Source: Cepaea nemoralis
Lineage: Eukaryota; Mollusca; Gastropoda; Stylommatophora; Helicidae
Direction of reading: 5' to 3'
Assembly (NCBI GenBank): GCA_014155875.1
Contig: JACEFZ010012616.1
Coordinates: forward strand, 232,501 to 296,500
Length of the DNA stretch: 64,000 nt
Shown here: positions 31,906 to 44,300 of the stretch, piece by piece
Position numbering within the stretch: the first letter of the stretch is position 1
How the letters are laid out: the number at the start of each line of letters is the position of its first letter
Made by a program: the position numbers and the translations under genes
The notes under the pieces: model-generated
The model's input: only the letters and a program-made list of their open reading frames with translations
The model's database searches: none
What the model was told of the DNA's origin: nothing

Positions 31906-32706
31906 TCAAACGACGGGGGAGATCGAAAGACGTCGAATGGGAGGGTCGACAGAAGCATAGAACGTAGCCCCAACGTCGACCGAGTTGAAGCGGGCGGTCT
32001 CCGCAATTTCGGCCGGCAACTGGATTTTCTGTTTCTACTTTTCTCCCAACTGTCTTATACGTGTGTAGTCCTTGAGGAGGAACAATATTAGAGAGATATT
32101 CTTTCTTCATGGGGATGGGGGAGGGGGCAGCGAGAGAAGTAGAACCGATGGGGCACCTAGCCTTTGGGACTTGATAATGCTGTTTTAGCGAACAGCTACA
32201 CCGTTCTAGACAATCACGCTATCAGGAAGGGGGGATAGAACGGGTTGGGATTTCACCTGCTACATGGAGGACGAACCATGTATTTATGCTACCCATAGCC
32301 TTTAATCCCATAGGGAAAAAGGACGAGTAGAGATACGCCTCTCCTACATTCATGAGGGAAGAGGCGAATTACCTAAATATGGTTTCTCGGCTATCTAGGA
32401 TTGAGAGCCCAGAGAAAAACGGATGTCCACAGGAACAGGAAGAGTGTTAGGCCGAGAAACCGTATATCCCTATAAGGGTGTTACGAAGCCTGACACAAAT
32501 ACCTAACCACTGATGTGGTGAATACAAGGGGTGAGAAAGAGTGAGAGTTTTACAGGTGACTTCCTGAAGCTACCGGTGACTGGCCGACTGAACCTGTCCG
32601 AGCGGCATCCTAGATCTACTTGACGAAGCGGTTCCAGGAGCGGTCTGACAGATGAAAGCCCCGGTTCACTACAGCCCACACCATTGCAGATGCGGAAGTC
32701 TGCAGG

Positions 32707-32793
<87 letters not shown>

Positions 32794-33660
32794 TGTTATG
32801 TTTCTGAAGGCTTAGTACCCTGTTCTTGGTTGTGCGCTAGATGTTGCTACATGTCGCTCTCACTGGGTCTTTTGTTACATAACCTAGCTTCGAGTGTGCT
32901 GACGATTAGATCTTAGGCCCGACAAGAGACGGAGGAACATGGCGAGAACTCCAAGTAACCAGCAGCGTGAACTCCCCAGAGTTGGAGCAGCGCCCGGTAG
33001 TTCCATGTGGGAAATTCCTACTGAGCAGAGTCTTCGCCAGCCAACCCGATCGTAGAGTACCAGCCACGTAATAGACATCCGCGTCTAACACCAACACACT
33101 ATGAAGATAGCCTTGCCTGTTACATGAGGCCAAGAGACTTTGTGGTAATCAGAGGCATAGCCTTAACAAGAGACTTTATGCTATCCAGAGCCGCAGAGCT
33201 CCACCTCCATTAGCTTGAGTCCTACATTAGAGGCTTGACACGAACTGCTAACTGCAGCCGCCCACGGCTGGTCTGTGTATCTTTATTGTGCAGTACGAAC
33301 AGTATAAACTTTGCACCATGCCATATCGTACTATTAGAGATATTATGAACTTTGTGCCAGATTCCTTGATGACTTCTTCATCCACTGCAGCCTACACACG
33401 CGAGGAGTCCGCGTGGTGGGTTGCCAGAACATGAACTAGTTCCCAACAGCGACTACCCAGTCTAGAGGTCACGTCAGTCGGGGCCATTTAAGGGAGGATC
33501 TGTCCAGGCCGGGTGAGGTGACAAATACAGCAGACCGTGTGGACCATACAGACAAGGCCTGATGATGAATGCCTTGGACCTACCCTGCAGATCCTGAGTG
33601 TTCCTAGCTTCTAAACTTCCTACCTTCACCTATACCTATCCTCTTTGACTCTCTTGTACA
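31906..33660. other. unassigned sequence with a (TA)n tract
   Basis: No transposon or gene recognised on either strand. About 44 TA dinucleotides lie at 32705-32791. Frames below 80 residues lack domains. Confidence 0.4.
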
Positions 33661-33689
33661 TAATACAGTTACACTTCAATTTTATTTGA

Positions 33690-33865
33690 CAAAACTAGAG
33701 TTGAGTCATGTCGTCTGGATGGAGCCCTAGTGGTTAGCGTCCCTAGGTTGAGAGGTTGAGAGAAAGCAAGGTCCAGGAACCGGAGGGATTGTAGACTGAA
33801 AGCACCTGTCCCCAAACCCAGAACATATCCCGCGAAATAGAGTGAAATAATAGTTCCTCTCACCC
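33690..33865 (+). mobile_element. possible tRNA-derived SINE fragment
   Basis: GGAGCCCTAGTGGTTAGCG is a good A-box-like word and GAGAGGTTGAGAG could be a diverged B-box region. No sister copy was found in the window, so this rests on one motif. Confidence 0.3.
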
Positions 33866-33899
33866 AATGGACATTGTTACAATCACAGATGACAGTTTT

Positions 33900-34600
33900 T
33901 TATCCTCTTGGCATGTAGTGCTCTAAATTAACGCCTCGGTCATCCCAAGATAGAGTCAGCATAACATTCACTGCAGATGGCTGCGTGCAAAGCTTCTTTC
34001 GTTTCGGTGATGAGGGATAGCGCCATTCGTTGCTCGCTCTCTTCATTTCCAGCTAGTGGTAATGAACCCAGGTTTCATCCTCAGTTAACAATTCTTGAAA
34101 GGAAACCATCACCTTCTGCTTCAAGATTCAAAGCGCTGCAAAAGTTCTTGACAAGCACCAGTGCGTCGTTGTTTCAATTTTGGAGTAAGCTGCCCTGGCA
34201 CTCACGGACACTGTGCTACTGTTGTACATCATGGATGATGTGTTGAGCTGAACCTTGACTGATGTCAAGATGTGCGACAATGTCACTCACAGTCAGTCGA
34301 CGGTTTTCCTGTACGAGGCTTTCAGCGGCTGCAAACGACTCAGGGGTCACTACTCGATGTGCCTGACCCGGTCGTGAACTGTCTGTCACAGAAGTCACGC
34401 GCTTTTGAAACGTCCTACTCCACTCATACACTTGCTGGACTGACAGGTATGCGTCACCATACTGGAACTTTATTCGCCAATGAATTTCTATAGGTTTCAC
34501 CCCTTTACTGATTACAAAACGGATAATAACGCTTCGGTTCATGTCAAAAGTGGGACGGGCCGTGTTCGTCTGCACTGTGGTGTCACATACTTAACCCTCT
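33900..34600 (-). pseudogene. mariner transposase, SETMAR-like, broken
   Basis: The first 119 residues are open (34575-34216): NRSVIIRFVISKGVKPIEIH, YLSVQQVYEWSRTFQKRV, RPGQAHRVVTPES and RLTVSDIVAHLDISQGSAQH, the paired helix-turn-helix DNA-binding part. Frames then switch repeatedly: LTPKLKQRRTG, ACQELLQRFES, EGDGFLSRIVTEDETWVHYH (first catalytic Asp in DETW), KKLCTQPSAVNVMLTLSWDD and GVNLEHYMPRG. It ends near 33905 before the second Asp. At least three frameshifts. Ends and TA flanks were not found. Confidence 0.82.
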
Positions 34601-35089
34601 TGACATTACTACAACAATATTGACAGGTTACAAGACGATAGCATGGTCATTGTAATTTCTATCACACTTGTAAAGTTTTCATTTGAAGCCCCCTCGAACT
34701 TTGGCTGAAATACTAAAAACACATAGTCACAGATGGATTCCAATGTGGAACTTTTATTATCCCTACGGTAATTTCAAATTTAAAACGAACTCTTTCTGTC
34801 TAAACAAAACTGAGTGGAATAGCCTAATTTCTAAAGTCTCATCATATTTTAACAATCGCTTATTGTTCGTCGAATACAGTATAAACGTTATCAGTGTAGT
34901 TGATGAGGCGTTGAGAAATCACAGCGTTTTATAACATGCCGACTGCACAGGGAATCTTGAATGAAGACTGACTAACTCTCTTTCACACTTCACACCCATA
35001 CTGGTTGAATTGCTAATTGTCTTTCCGTTCCACCTATGTAAGTTGCTTGGCACTCACACTGCGTTTATCAATTCCAATTTGACAACATG
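34601..35089. other. unassigned sequence
   Basis: An 83-residue plus-strand frame (34683-34934) has no domain that I recognise. Nothing else found. Confidence 0.4.
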
Positions 35090-36130
35090 GCATTGAGAAT
35101 GTCAGACTCAGAAATGATTGACAGCACAAGAGACAGAAGGATGTGGACAAACACGATCACCAACACCACACGGTATGGACTATATAGAAGACTATATTAA
35201 AATATTCCAGAACGAACTCAATGGAAAGAGGAACATAGATTATCACTACATATCCAGACACAAGTGAAAGGAATATTCGACAAGGATGAACAGAACTGTG
35301 TACAACGCAGAACAGCCACCCTCAGCTTTCTTGATGAAGAACGCCCACAGGACCTCTGGATCGGAGTCTACACAGATGGGTCAACACAAAATGATGTTCG
35401 AAATGGAGGATCGGGAGTGCACATAGAATACCCAAATAATACTAGGGACACGGCCAGAGTACCAACAGGAAAGTGATGTCATAACTATGATGCTGAAATC
35501 CAGGTAATCAAGATAGCAACAGAGATATTACTAAATACCAGCCATGGCACACAGCCGGTGGTATTATTGACAGATGTATAAATCGGTACTCGAGGCGCTC
35601 CTGTCTGGGAAATTGCCAGTAAAACGGAGACTATTTTCTGAACTAGACAGGCAGCGTAAGGCCACCGTACAGTGGATACCATCTCACTTTTGTATACATG
35701 GAAGCGGGAGATGTGATCGACCACGCATTACAGACCATCAGAAGAAAAGAACAATCAAATCAGTCAGAAAGCCAACAACACCAGCTGAAGACGATTACCA
35801 CCTCATGGGCAGGCCAGAACAAATCATTATTCTGCGCCTCAGAACAGGACACTGTAAATTACGCAACCGCATGTATACAACATTCAATATTGGGGAATCA
35901 GCCATGTGCACATGTGGATTAACGCAGCAGACAGCAGATCATATACTCCAAGACTGCACAAAATACGACAGATCTAGGCAAACCGTCTGACCTTGACAAG
36001 CAACAATGGAAGATATACTTTATGAACCACTGAGTGAACTAAAAACAGACAGAGAAATGCATAGGAAAGATAACATCGCAGTTATAGACAAATTTCAAGT
36101 GAACGAAAGAAGAAGCAGAATATATTTAAA
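35090..36130 (+). pseudogene. second-type RNase H LINE, decayed C-terminal part
   Basis: Plus-strand frames: RDRRMWTNTITNTTRYGLY, TLSFLDEERPQDLWIGVYTD, GSTQNDVRNGGSGVHIEYP (first catalytic Asp), YDAEIQVIKIA (Glu), VVLLTD (Asp). An open frame follows, 35574-35990, with LRTGHCKLRNRMYTTFNIG, CTCGLTQQTADHILQDCTKY, the Cys/His C-terminal block typical of jockey-type LINE proteins. It differs clearly from the ECPECxDVGS family, so it is a separate LINE. Several stops and shifts. Confidence 0.8.
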
Positions 36131-36610
36131 TGTTGGCCTTTCATATTCTCATTTTTTTTCTATGATGTGAACAAAAAATTCTAAACCCGCGAAGTTGATT
36201 AAAAGTAATGCATTATTGATGTGTGGGTGTAAGATCAATAACCCATGGGCTAACCAATTTGCTTTGCCTGTCTGGTGTAACTGTGCTCTTTACAGACATT
36301 AAAACTAGCACAAAAAATATGAGCAACTGTGAAGGAAGTTTGCAACAATGGAAGTCTCACTTGGTGATCAATGGTAATAACATGGTCGGCACTGTCATGG
36401 GGGTGTCGAGTGGACGTGATATTTTTATGTTGCTGCTGATCACGAATTCCCTGTGAATTTTCCATTATATATACATTATGTTTGTGCATAGTGTACACAA
36501 ACATGGCATGATTTGATTTGAAAGCCACAAGCTGCGTGTTTCTCATCTTTTTACCGCTCTCGTTCTTGGTTTCAGTTAGCCTTAAAATTAATTACTTTCA
36601 TTACTCATCC
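36131..36610. other. unassigned sequence
   Basis: Nothing recognised. Confidence 0.4.
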
Positions 36611-36898
36611 TGGAGATCAGCATGGCTGAATGGACAAAAGCTCTCCCTCTTAAACTTCCGGTGTGCTGATGCCGAAATAGCGGGTTCAACACCTACACCG
36701 GACAGTTGGACTAAAATGTTAACTTCTCGTCCTTGACTTGGGAACGTAAGTTACAAGTACCTCTGAAGTTGGAGTGGGTTCGCCAGATGGTGAAAGATAA
36801 TCCACAGGCTAAAAAACAGGCCAGTGCACTAGAAGTAGTCGCACGCGTATGGACTACGCTTGAGTTCAAAGCCAGCGAGCTCAACAAACAAACAAAAT
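36611..36898 (+). mobile_element. SINE (family A)
   Basis: The head AGCATGGCTGAATGGACAAA, GTGCTGATGCCGAAATAGCG and GGGTTCAACACCTACACC is followed by AAGTACCTCTGAAGTTGGAG, TAATCCACAGGCTAA, CAGTGCACTAGAAGTAG and CTTGAGTTCAAAGCCAGCG. A (CAAA)n tail ends at the start of the 23-bp array. Confidence 0.82.
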
Positions 36899-36914
36899 GA
36901 CAGTTGGCTGATCC

Positions 36915-37740
36915 CTCCCCAGTCCCCATCCCTCGTGCTTTGTAGTCCCCATCCCTCGTGCTTTGTAGTCCCCATCCCTCGTGCATTGTAGTCCCCATCC
37001 CTCGTGCATTGTAGTCCCCATCCCTCGTGCATTGTAGTCCCCATCCCTCGTGCTTTGTAGTCCCCATCCCTCGTGCACTGTAGTCCCCATCCCTCGTGCA
37101 TTGTAGTCCCCATCCCTCCTGGATTGTAGTCCCCATCCCTCGTGCATTGTAGTCCCCATCCCTCGTGCATTGTAGTCCCCATCCCTCGTGCATTGTAGTC
37201 CCCATCCCTCGTGCATTGTAGTCCCCATCCCTCGTGCATTGTAGTCCCCATCCCTCGTGCTTTGTAGTCCCCATCCCTCGTACTTTGTAGTCCCCATCCC
37301 TCGTGCACTGTAGTCCCCATCCCTCGTGCATTGTAGTCCCCATCCCTCGTGGATTGTAGTCCCCATCCCTCGTGCACTGTAGTCCCCATCCCTCGTGCAT
37401 TGTAGTCCCCATCCCTCGTGCATTGTAGTCCCCATCCCTCGTGCATTGTAGTCCCCATCCCTCGTGCATTGTAGTCCCCATCCCTCGTGCATTGTAGTCC
37501 CCATCCCTCGTGCATTGTAGTCCCCATCCCTCGTGCATTGTAGTCCCCATCCCTCGTGCATTGTAGTCCCCAGCCCTCATGCATTGTAGTCCCCAGCCCT
37601 CGTGCATTGTAGTCCCCAGCCCTCGTGCATTGTAGTCCCCATCCCTCGTGCATTGTAGCCCCCAGCCCTTCGTGCATTGTAGTCCCCAGTCCTCGTGCAT
37701 TGTAGTTCCCATCCCTCGTGCATTGTCCTACCCAGGTTGT
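36915..37740. repeat. 23-bp minisatellite, about 36 copies
   Basis: Unit GCATTGTAGTCCCCATCC + CTCGT with sparse variants (GCTTT, GCACT, GGATT). Because 23 is not a multiple of three and the unit lacks stops on the minus strand, all three minus frames stay open for more than 200 residues. These are not genes. Confidence 0.97.
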
Positions 37741-38139
37741 CTGTAGGGACCCATCCCTCGTCCATTGTCTACCCAGGTTGTCTGTAGGGACCCGTGCCCA
37801 TCGTCGTGTTGGTCTTCTTATCTCATCGCATCTCATCTCATCTTGTTCCTCTTGTACCTTGCAGTGTCGAGATGAAGCAAAAACAGCGTGAGAGTGCCAG
37901 TTTATCGGCTATGCATATCAAGATTGTTATTCCCGCTGTCCATCGTTTACTTGGTTGTCTTTTTCTTCTGGTTCCATTTCGTCAGTGCATCATTTCTTGT
38001 CTTTCATAAACCATGCCTGCCATGACCGTTCTTTTTTAACTAATATGACGTTTGATAAAGCCTAAGTATTTCAGTTTCTGTTTTTGAATCAGTTTACTTC
38101 AATTTTAAGATCTTGTGAAATGACAGTATACTTTTTTTA
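37741..38139. other. unassigned spacer
   Basis: Short CATCTCATCT repetition near 37825; otherwise nothing recognised. Confidence 0.45.
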
Positions 38140-38660
38140 AATCTGATCCACGTTATTCTAAGAGTGATTATGTAGCTTGTAAGTTCTACAGCCTTTATTT
38201 TCATCTAGATCCATGACATTCTAAGAGTGATTATGTATCTTGTAAGTTCAACAGCCTTTATTTTCATCTAGATCCGTGACATTCTAAGAGTGATTATGTA
38301 ACTTGTAAGTTCAACAGCCTTTATTTTCATCTAGATCCATGACATTCTAAGAGTGATTATGTAACTTGTAAGTTCAACAGCCTTTATTTTCATCTAGATC
38401 CGTGACATTCTAAGAGTGATTATGTAACTTGTAAGTTCAATAGCCTTTATTTTCATCTAGATCCATGACATTCTAAGAGTGATTATGTAACTTGTAAGTT
38501 CAACAGCCTTTATTTTCATCTAGATCCATGACATTCTAAGAGTGATTATGTAACTTGTAAGTTCAACAGCCTTTATTTTCATCTAGATCCGTGACATTCT
38601 AAGAGTGATTATGTAACTTGTAAGTTCAGCAGCCTTCATTTCATCTTAATTCATAGTATT
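38140..38660. repeat. 63-bp minisatellite, about 8 copies
   Basis: Units run ATCTAGATCCRTGACATTCT, AAGAGTGATTATGTAACTTG, TAAGTTCAACAGCC, TTTATTTTC. CTAGATCC at 38205 and 38268 shows the exact 63-bp spacing. First and last units are diverged. Confidence 0.96.
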
Positions 38661-39164
38661 CTAAGAGTGTTTATTAACTGGTAAGTTTCTCCTAAACTGT
38701 CTGATTATTGGTTACATGGAAGCAATCACCACGAGAGAGCGCAAAAATCACAAACTTGCGTTATGCATATGAAAATGCCAAAATAAGAATTCTCGCCGCT
38801 GCGGATGAGGCGAACATGATCAATAAAACTAACAGACATGACACAACCTCCAGAAAGTAACCGATGGAAAACAACGGAAAAACATCAACTGATGAAACAT
38901 CAAGGACAAAACACAGTGATAAAAGGAGTGAGCTGAACACAATTGAGAATGAATAAGTGAAGGAAAACAAGACGTGTAATTGGTCATCTTTACAAGAACA
39001 CAAATCACAAGTTATTGGATATACTTTGCTACTTAACAGTCTTCGTCGGCACACAATGAAAATGTAGATATTTATACCATAGTTGGCACACAAAGAAAAT
39101 GTAGCTATTTATACCATAGAATATTTGTTAAAGGGTTTGAAAGGCAATAGGATCGACTTAATTG
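38661..39164. other. unassigned sequence
   Basis: Nothing recognised apart from a ~35-bp direct duplication with GGCACACAAAGAAAATGTAG near 39050 and 39085. Confidence 0.4.
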
Positions 39165-39375
39165 CAGCAGGTGTTACACCACAGAGCTTGGTCTCTTTCC
39201 GTTAAGACGTCCTGCCCAAAACGTCGCACAAGATACGAATTCCGCAGACCTGGCGACGACCCCTAGTCACCGAGAAAATTGCACTCGTGAACCGAACGAC
39301 AAGGTCCGGAATCGAACCCATAACGTTTGAGCGCGAGACTTCGCCAAAGAGACTCCCACTACATAATATATGTTT
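39165..39375 (-). mobile_element. probable tRNA-derived SINE, minus strand
   Basis: The minus-strand head reads TTTGGCGAAGTCTCGCGC (A-box-like) and ATGGGTTCGATTCCGG (good B box). It continues with TTCACGAGTGCAATTTTCTC and GACGACGTTTTGG-like sequence. Only one copy is visible here and no target-site duplication was found. The head resembles SINE families B and C. Confidence 0.5.
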
Positions 39376-39569
39376 AAAACATTACTTATCTCGTGTATTC
39401 CAATCGTTGGATAGGCCCAGGAATGAAACAATTTTCCGCAGCAACAAAGCGTGCGTCCGGGACTTCTTTGAATTCTCTTCCTATTCAGACAATTGGAGTG
39501 CATCAGCTAAGTAAGATGATTTTTGTTTAACTTTGTTATGTAGTTGTATCGCTGTCTAAAGTGTGTCGT

Positions 39570-40200
39570 GGGACAGACAGACCTACAAACAATCGATTTT
39601 TAATAGCATGCATTTTTCCCATTGCAACATACGGCTGTAAGATCTGGGCACTTACTAAACAAGCTGAACTGCGCATCCCGGAAGGTTAACCTGGTCAACA
39701 AATGCCCGCAGAAGTCGGATGTGTCGGCCTAACGGCGCAAGAACGCAGCTCTGTTGTAAACAGGCACAACGCAATCACGTCCGGAAAAAAAAACTCCGGA
39801 TGAATGCAGAAGAAGATGAATAAGAACTGCGCATAAATGCCTTTTAATATAAATGTTATAGAAGGGTTCTAAGAATATCTTTGAAACAAAAAAGAACAAA
39901 TGTATCCATACGACAATATCTGACTATTGAAGAAGGTTGGCTACTAAAGACGATAAAACAAAGAAAATTGAACTATTTTGGTAACTTGAAACGTCATGGA
40001 AGTTAGGGGGATAAAAACAATAATGGAGGGGTATATTCCCGGAAAGTGAGGAAGAGTAAGGCCAAATAGATGGGTGCAGGAAGTGGCAGATGATTTCCAG
40101 ATGGGCGTAAAAGATGCGAGACATCTTGCTTATGACCGAGAAGTTTTCCGGAAGGTTATTATGGGAGCGAGGTTCTGTAAAGAACATGCTACTGAATGAA
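39570..40200 (+). mobile_element. LINE C-terminal fragment split by a GAA-tailed element
   Basis: Before the insertion: RFLIACIFPIATYGCKIWAL, TKQAELRI. After it: CYRRVLRISLKQKRTNVSIR, QYLTIEEGWLLKTIKQRKLN, YFGNLKRHGS, then shifted frames with the RGRPxRRWVQ..DDFQ...DARHLAYDREVFR C-terminal block. This is a LINE ORF2 C-terminus with several frame breaks. The coding sequence resumes exactly at the duplicated 11-mer. Confidence 0.75.
39677..39823 (+). mobile_element. GAA-tailed SINE-like element, copy 2
   Basis: Starts CCCGGAAGGTTAACCTGG, the same start as the copy at 8298, and is about 95 percent identical by eye over 130 bp. It ends GCAGAAGAAGATGAATAA, a short interrupted GAA tail. The flanking direct repeat GAACTGCGCAT lies at 39666-39676 and 39824-39834. 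It is inserted in LINE coding sequence. Confidence 0.82.
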
Positions 40201-40304
40201 TGAAGAATCATTCTCTATTTACTGGTTGTGTGCTAACGAAGACCGTGTAGCCACGACGTTCATTCTGTCATTTCTGATTATTTTCTTGTAGACGTGATTA
40301 GTTC

Positions 40305-40567
40305 GCCGGCTCCGTGGCCGAGGGGTTAGCAGCTTTCTCCGCTAACTCCGAATACTCTCGTCACGTGACGCGACGAGAATTAGCAGTGGTTCGAATCGCA
40401 AAAAGTGACTTATGAGAGTATGGAGCCGGTCGCTCAGAAAGTCGTGGCGTGCTGATGAGCGTAATCTAGCCTAGGAATCAACATACAGCTGAAAGATGCT
40501 GGTGTTGACCGCAATATCCTGAAACAGGATGGAAACGCGGAAAAAAAAAAAAAAAAAAAAAAAAAAA
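40305..40567 (+). mobile_element. SINE (family B), full length with target-site duplication
   Basis: The head CCGTGGCCGAGGGGTTAGC (A box) and AGTGGTTCGAATCGC (B box) enclose a long variable-arm-like palindrome (CTCTCGTCACGTGACGCGACGAGA region). The body has GAGCCGGTCGCTCAGAAAG, AGCTGAAAGATGCTGGTG and ATCCTGAAACAGGAT. It ends in a poly-A of 27. The perfect 15-bp direct repeat AGACGTGATTAGTTC flanks it at 40290-40304 and 40568-40582. The long pure tail and intact duplication suggest a young insertion. Confidence 0.9.
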
Positions 40568-40582
40568 AGACGTGATTAGTTC

Positions 40583-40994
40583 CACTTGCCGTTTTCGTTG
40601 AATTACTCATCGTATTTTAACAGTTTTACAGCACCGCCACGAAATTCATTTCTTTTTGAAAAAGATGAATCAGTTCACCTACGAAGGATAAAAAATAAAC
40701 GGAAGAAATAAGGCAGAATTAGAAGCAACATCTGCAAGGACAGCAACATATTAGCCAGGCAAAATCCAACAAAGAATGTAAGAATATATTGATATAAAAA
40801 CCAAGCTCAGATTTCTGCAGTCTATAATTTGTACACCTGATCACATGTGAAACATGAACTTTAAATGTTGAGCCATAACAAATATTTCAAGCGACAAAGA
40901 CGTAACCTTGGAAAAGATATGAAGATAATATATTAAATATCTGTGCACCGAACAGCCCTATGCCCCATGCGCCGCCTTAGGCTCAAGAGGAAAG

Positions 40995-41031
<37 letters not shown>
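40583..41031. other. unassigned sequence ending in a (CTAA)n tract
   Basis: The end CGCCGCCTTAGGCTCAAGAG, then (CTAA)8 (40998-41031), looks like a LINE 3' end with a tetranucleotide tail. No upstream LINE coding block could be recognised. Confidence 0.4.
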
Positions 41032-41032
<1 letters not shown>

Positions 41033-41099
41033 AGAACAGCATTACGCCATGTAAGGGGCATACACGAATCTCTTTGTAAACTGGCAGGGACAGATATTT

Positions 41100-41392
41100 C
41101 GTAGCTCGCTCTGAACTCAAGCGTAGTCCAAACACATGTTACTAGTGTTAGTGCACTAGACTGATTTTTGCGTGTGGATTAGCTTTCTCTTTTACCAGTG
41201 TTCTTCGTGATCAGGCTAAACCACACCGACTTCACAAATACTTTTAATTTACATCCACAAGTCAAGGAAGAGAAGTCAACATTTTAGACCAACTGACCGG
41301 TGTAGGGGTTGAACCCGCTACCTCGACATCAGCACACTGGAAGTTTAATAACGAGAGCTCTTATACATTGGGCCATGTTGACTTCCCTATAA
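41100..41392 (-). mobile_element. SINE (family A), minus strand
   Basis: Minus-strand head: GTCAACATGGCCCAATG, GTGCTGATGTCGAGGTAGCG, GGGTTCAACCCCTACACCGG. Body and 3' end (CTTGAGTTCAGAGCGAGC) are as in the other copies. Its 5' end abuts the first unit of the 45-bp array at 41394. Confidence 0.82.
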
Positions 41393-41393
41393 T

Positions 41394-44300
41394 GGCATGA
41401 CTGACAACCCGGGTGTTGAGAGAATGACAGCCTCTAATGGCATGACTGGCAGCTCGTGTGTGGAGAGAATGACAACCTCTAATGGCATGACTGTCAACCC
41501 GTGTGTTGAGGGAATGACAACCTCTAATGGCATGACTGACAACCCGGGTGTGGAGAGAATGACAACCTCTAATGGCATGACTGACAACCCGGGTGTGGAG
41601 AGAATGACAACCTCTAATGGCATGACTGACAACCCGGGTGTGGAGAGAATGACAACCTCTAATGGCATTACTGACAACACGGGTGTGGAGAGAATGACAA
41701 CCTCTAATGGCATGACTGTCAACCCGTGTGTTGAGAGAATGACAACCTCTAATGGCATGACTGACAACCCGGCTGTGGAGAGAATGACAGCCTCTAATGG
41801 CATGACTGACAACCCGGGTGTGGAGAGAATGACAACCTCTAATGGCATGACTGACAACCCGGGTGTGGAGAGAATGACAACCTCTAATGGCATGACTGAC
41901 AACCCGGGTGTGGAGAGAATGACAACCTCTAATGGCATGACTGTCAACCGGTGTGTGGAGAGAATGACAACTTCTAATGGCATGACTGACAACCCGTGTG
42001 TTGAGAGAATGACAACCTCTAATGGTATGACTGACAACCCGTGTCTTGAGAGAATGACAACCTCTAATGGCATGACTGACAACCCGAGTGTGGAGAGAAT
42101 GACAACCTCTAATGGCATGGCTGACAACCCGTGTGTTGAGAGACTGACAACCTCTAATGGCATGACTGACAACCCGTGTGTTGAGAGACTGACAACCTCT
42201 AATGGCATGATTGACAACCTGTGTGTGGAGAGAATGACAACCTCTAATGGCATGACTGACAACCCGTGTGTTGAGAGAATGACAACCTCTAATGGCATGA
42301 TTGACAACCCGTGTGGTGAGAGAATGACAACCTCTAATGGCATGACTGACAACCTGTGTGTGGAGAGAATGACAACCTCTAATGGCATGTCTGACAACCC
42401 GTGTGTTGAGAGACTGACAACCTCTAATGGCATGACTGACAACCCGTTTTTGGAGAGAATGACAACCTCTAATGGCATGACTGTCAACGCGTGTGTTGAG
42501 AGAATGACAACCTCTAATGCCATGACTGACAACCCGTGTGTTGAGAGAATGACAACCTCTAATGACATGATTGACAACCCGTGTGGTGAGAGAATGACAA
42601 CCTCTAATGGCATGATTGGCAGCTCGTGTGTTGAGAGAATGACAACCTCTAATGGCATGACTGACAACCCAGGTGTTGAGAGAATGACAACCTCTAATGG
42701 CATGATTGACAACCCGTGTGTTGAGGGAAAGACAACGCTCTAATGGCATGACTGACAACCCGTGTGTTGTGACATTGACAATCTCTAATGGCATGACCGA
42801 CAACCTGTGTGTGGAGAGAATGACAACCTCTAATGGCATATCTGACAACCCGTGTGTTGAGAGACTGACAACCTCTAATGGCATGACTGACAACCCTTTT
42901 GTGGAGAGAATGACAACCTCTAATGGCATGACTGTCAACGCGTGTGTTGAGAGAATGACAACCTCTAATGCCATGACTGATAACCCGTGTGTTGAGAGAA
43001 TGACAACCTCTAAGGGCATGACTGACAACCCGTGTGTTGAGAGAATGACAACCTCTAATGGCATGACTGACAACCCGCGTGTTGAGAGAATGACAACCTC
43101 TAATGGCATGACTGACAACCCGTGTGTTGTGAGAATGACAACCTCTAATGACATGATTGACAACCCGTGTGTTGAGAGAATGACAACCTCTAATGGCATG
43201 ACTGATGACCGGTGTGTTGAGAGAATGACAACCTCTAATGGCATGACTGACAACCCGTGTGTTGAGAGAATGACAACCCTCTAATGGCATGACTGACAAC
43301 CCGTGTGTTGAGGGAAAGACAACCTTTAATGGCATGACCGACAACCCGTGTGTTGAGAGAATTACACCCTCTAATGGCATGACTGACAACCCGTGTGTGG
43401 AGAGAATTACAACCTCTAATGACATGACTGACAACCCGTGTGTGGAGAGAATTACAACCTCTAATGGCATGACTGACAACCCGTGTGTTGAGAGAATGAC
43501 AACCTCTAATGGCATGATTGACAACCCGTGTTTTGAGAGAATGACAACCTCTAATGGCATGACTGACAACCCGTGTGTTGAGAGAATGACAACCTCTTAT
43601 GGTATGATTGACAACCCGTGTGTTGAGAGAATGACAACCTCTAATGGCATGATTGACAACCCGTGTGTTGAGAGAATGACAACCTCTAATGGCATGACTG
43701 ACAACACGTTTGTGGAGAGAATAACAACCTCTAATGGCATGACTGTCAACCCGTGTGTTGAGAGAATGACAACCTCTAATGGCTTGATTGTCAACCCGTG
43801 TGTTGAGAGAATGACAACCTCTAATGGCATGACTGACAACCCGTGTGTTGAGAGAATGACAACCCTCTAATGGCATGACTGACAACCCGTGTGTTGAGGG
43901 AAAGACAACCTTTAATGGCATGACCGACAACCCGTGTGTTGAGAGAATTACACCCTCTAATGGCATGACTGACAACCCGTGTGTGGAGAGAATTACAACC
44001 TCTAATGACATGACTGACAACCCGTGTGTGGAGAGAATTACAACCTCTAATGGCATGACTGACAACCCGTGTGTTGAGAGAATGACAACCTCTAATGGCA
44101 TGATTGACAACCCGTGTTTTGAGAGAATGACAACCTCTAATGGCATGACTGACAACCCGTGTGTTGAGAGAATGACAACCTCTTATGGTATGATTGACAA
44201 CCCGTGTGTTGAGAGAATGACAACCTCTAATGGCATGATTGACAACCCGTGTGTTGAGAGAATGACAACCTCTAATGGCATGACTGACAACACGTTTGTG

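Noticed and set aside
36711..37836. 333-335 residue minus-strand frames
   Set aside because: Translation of the 23-bp minisatellite in all phases.
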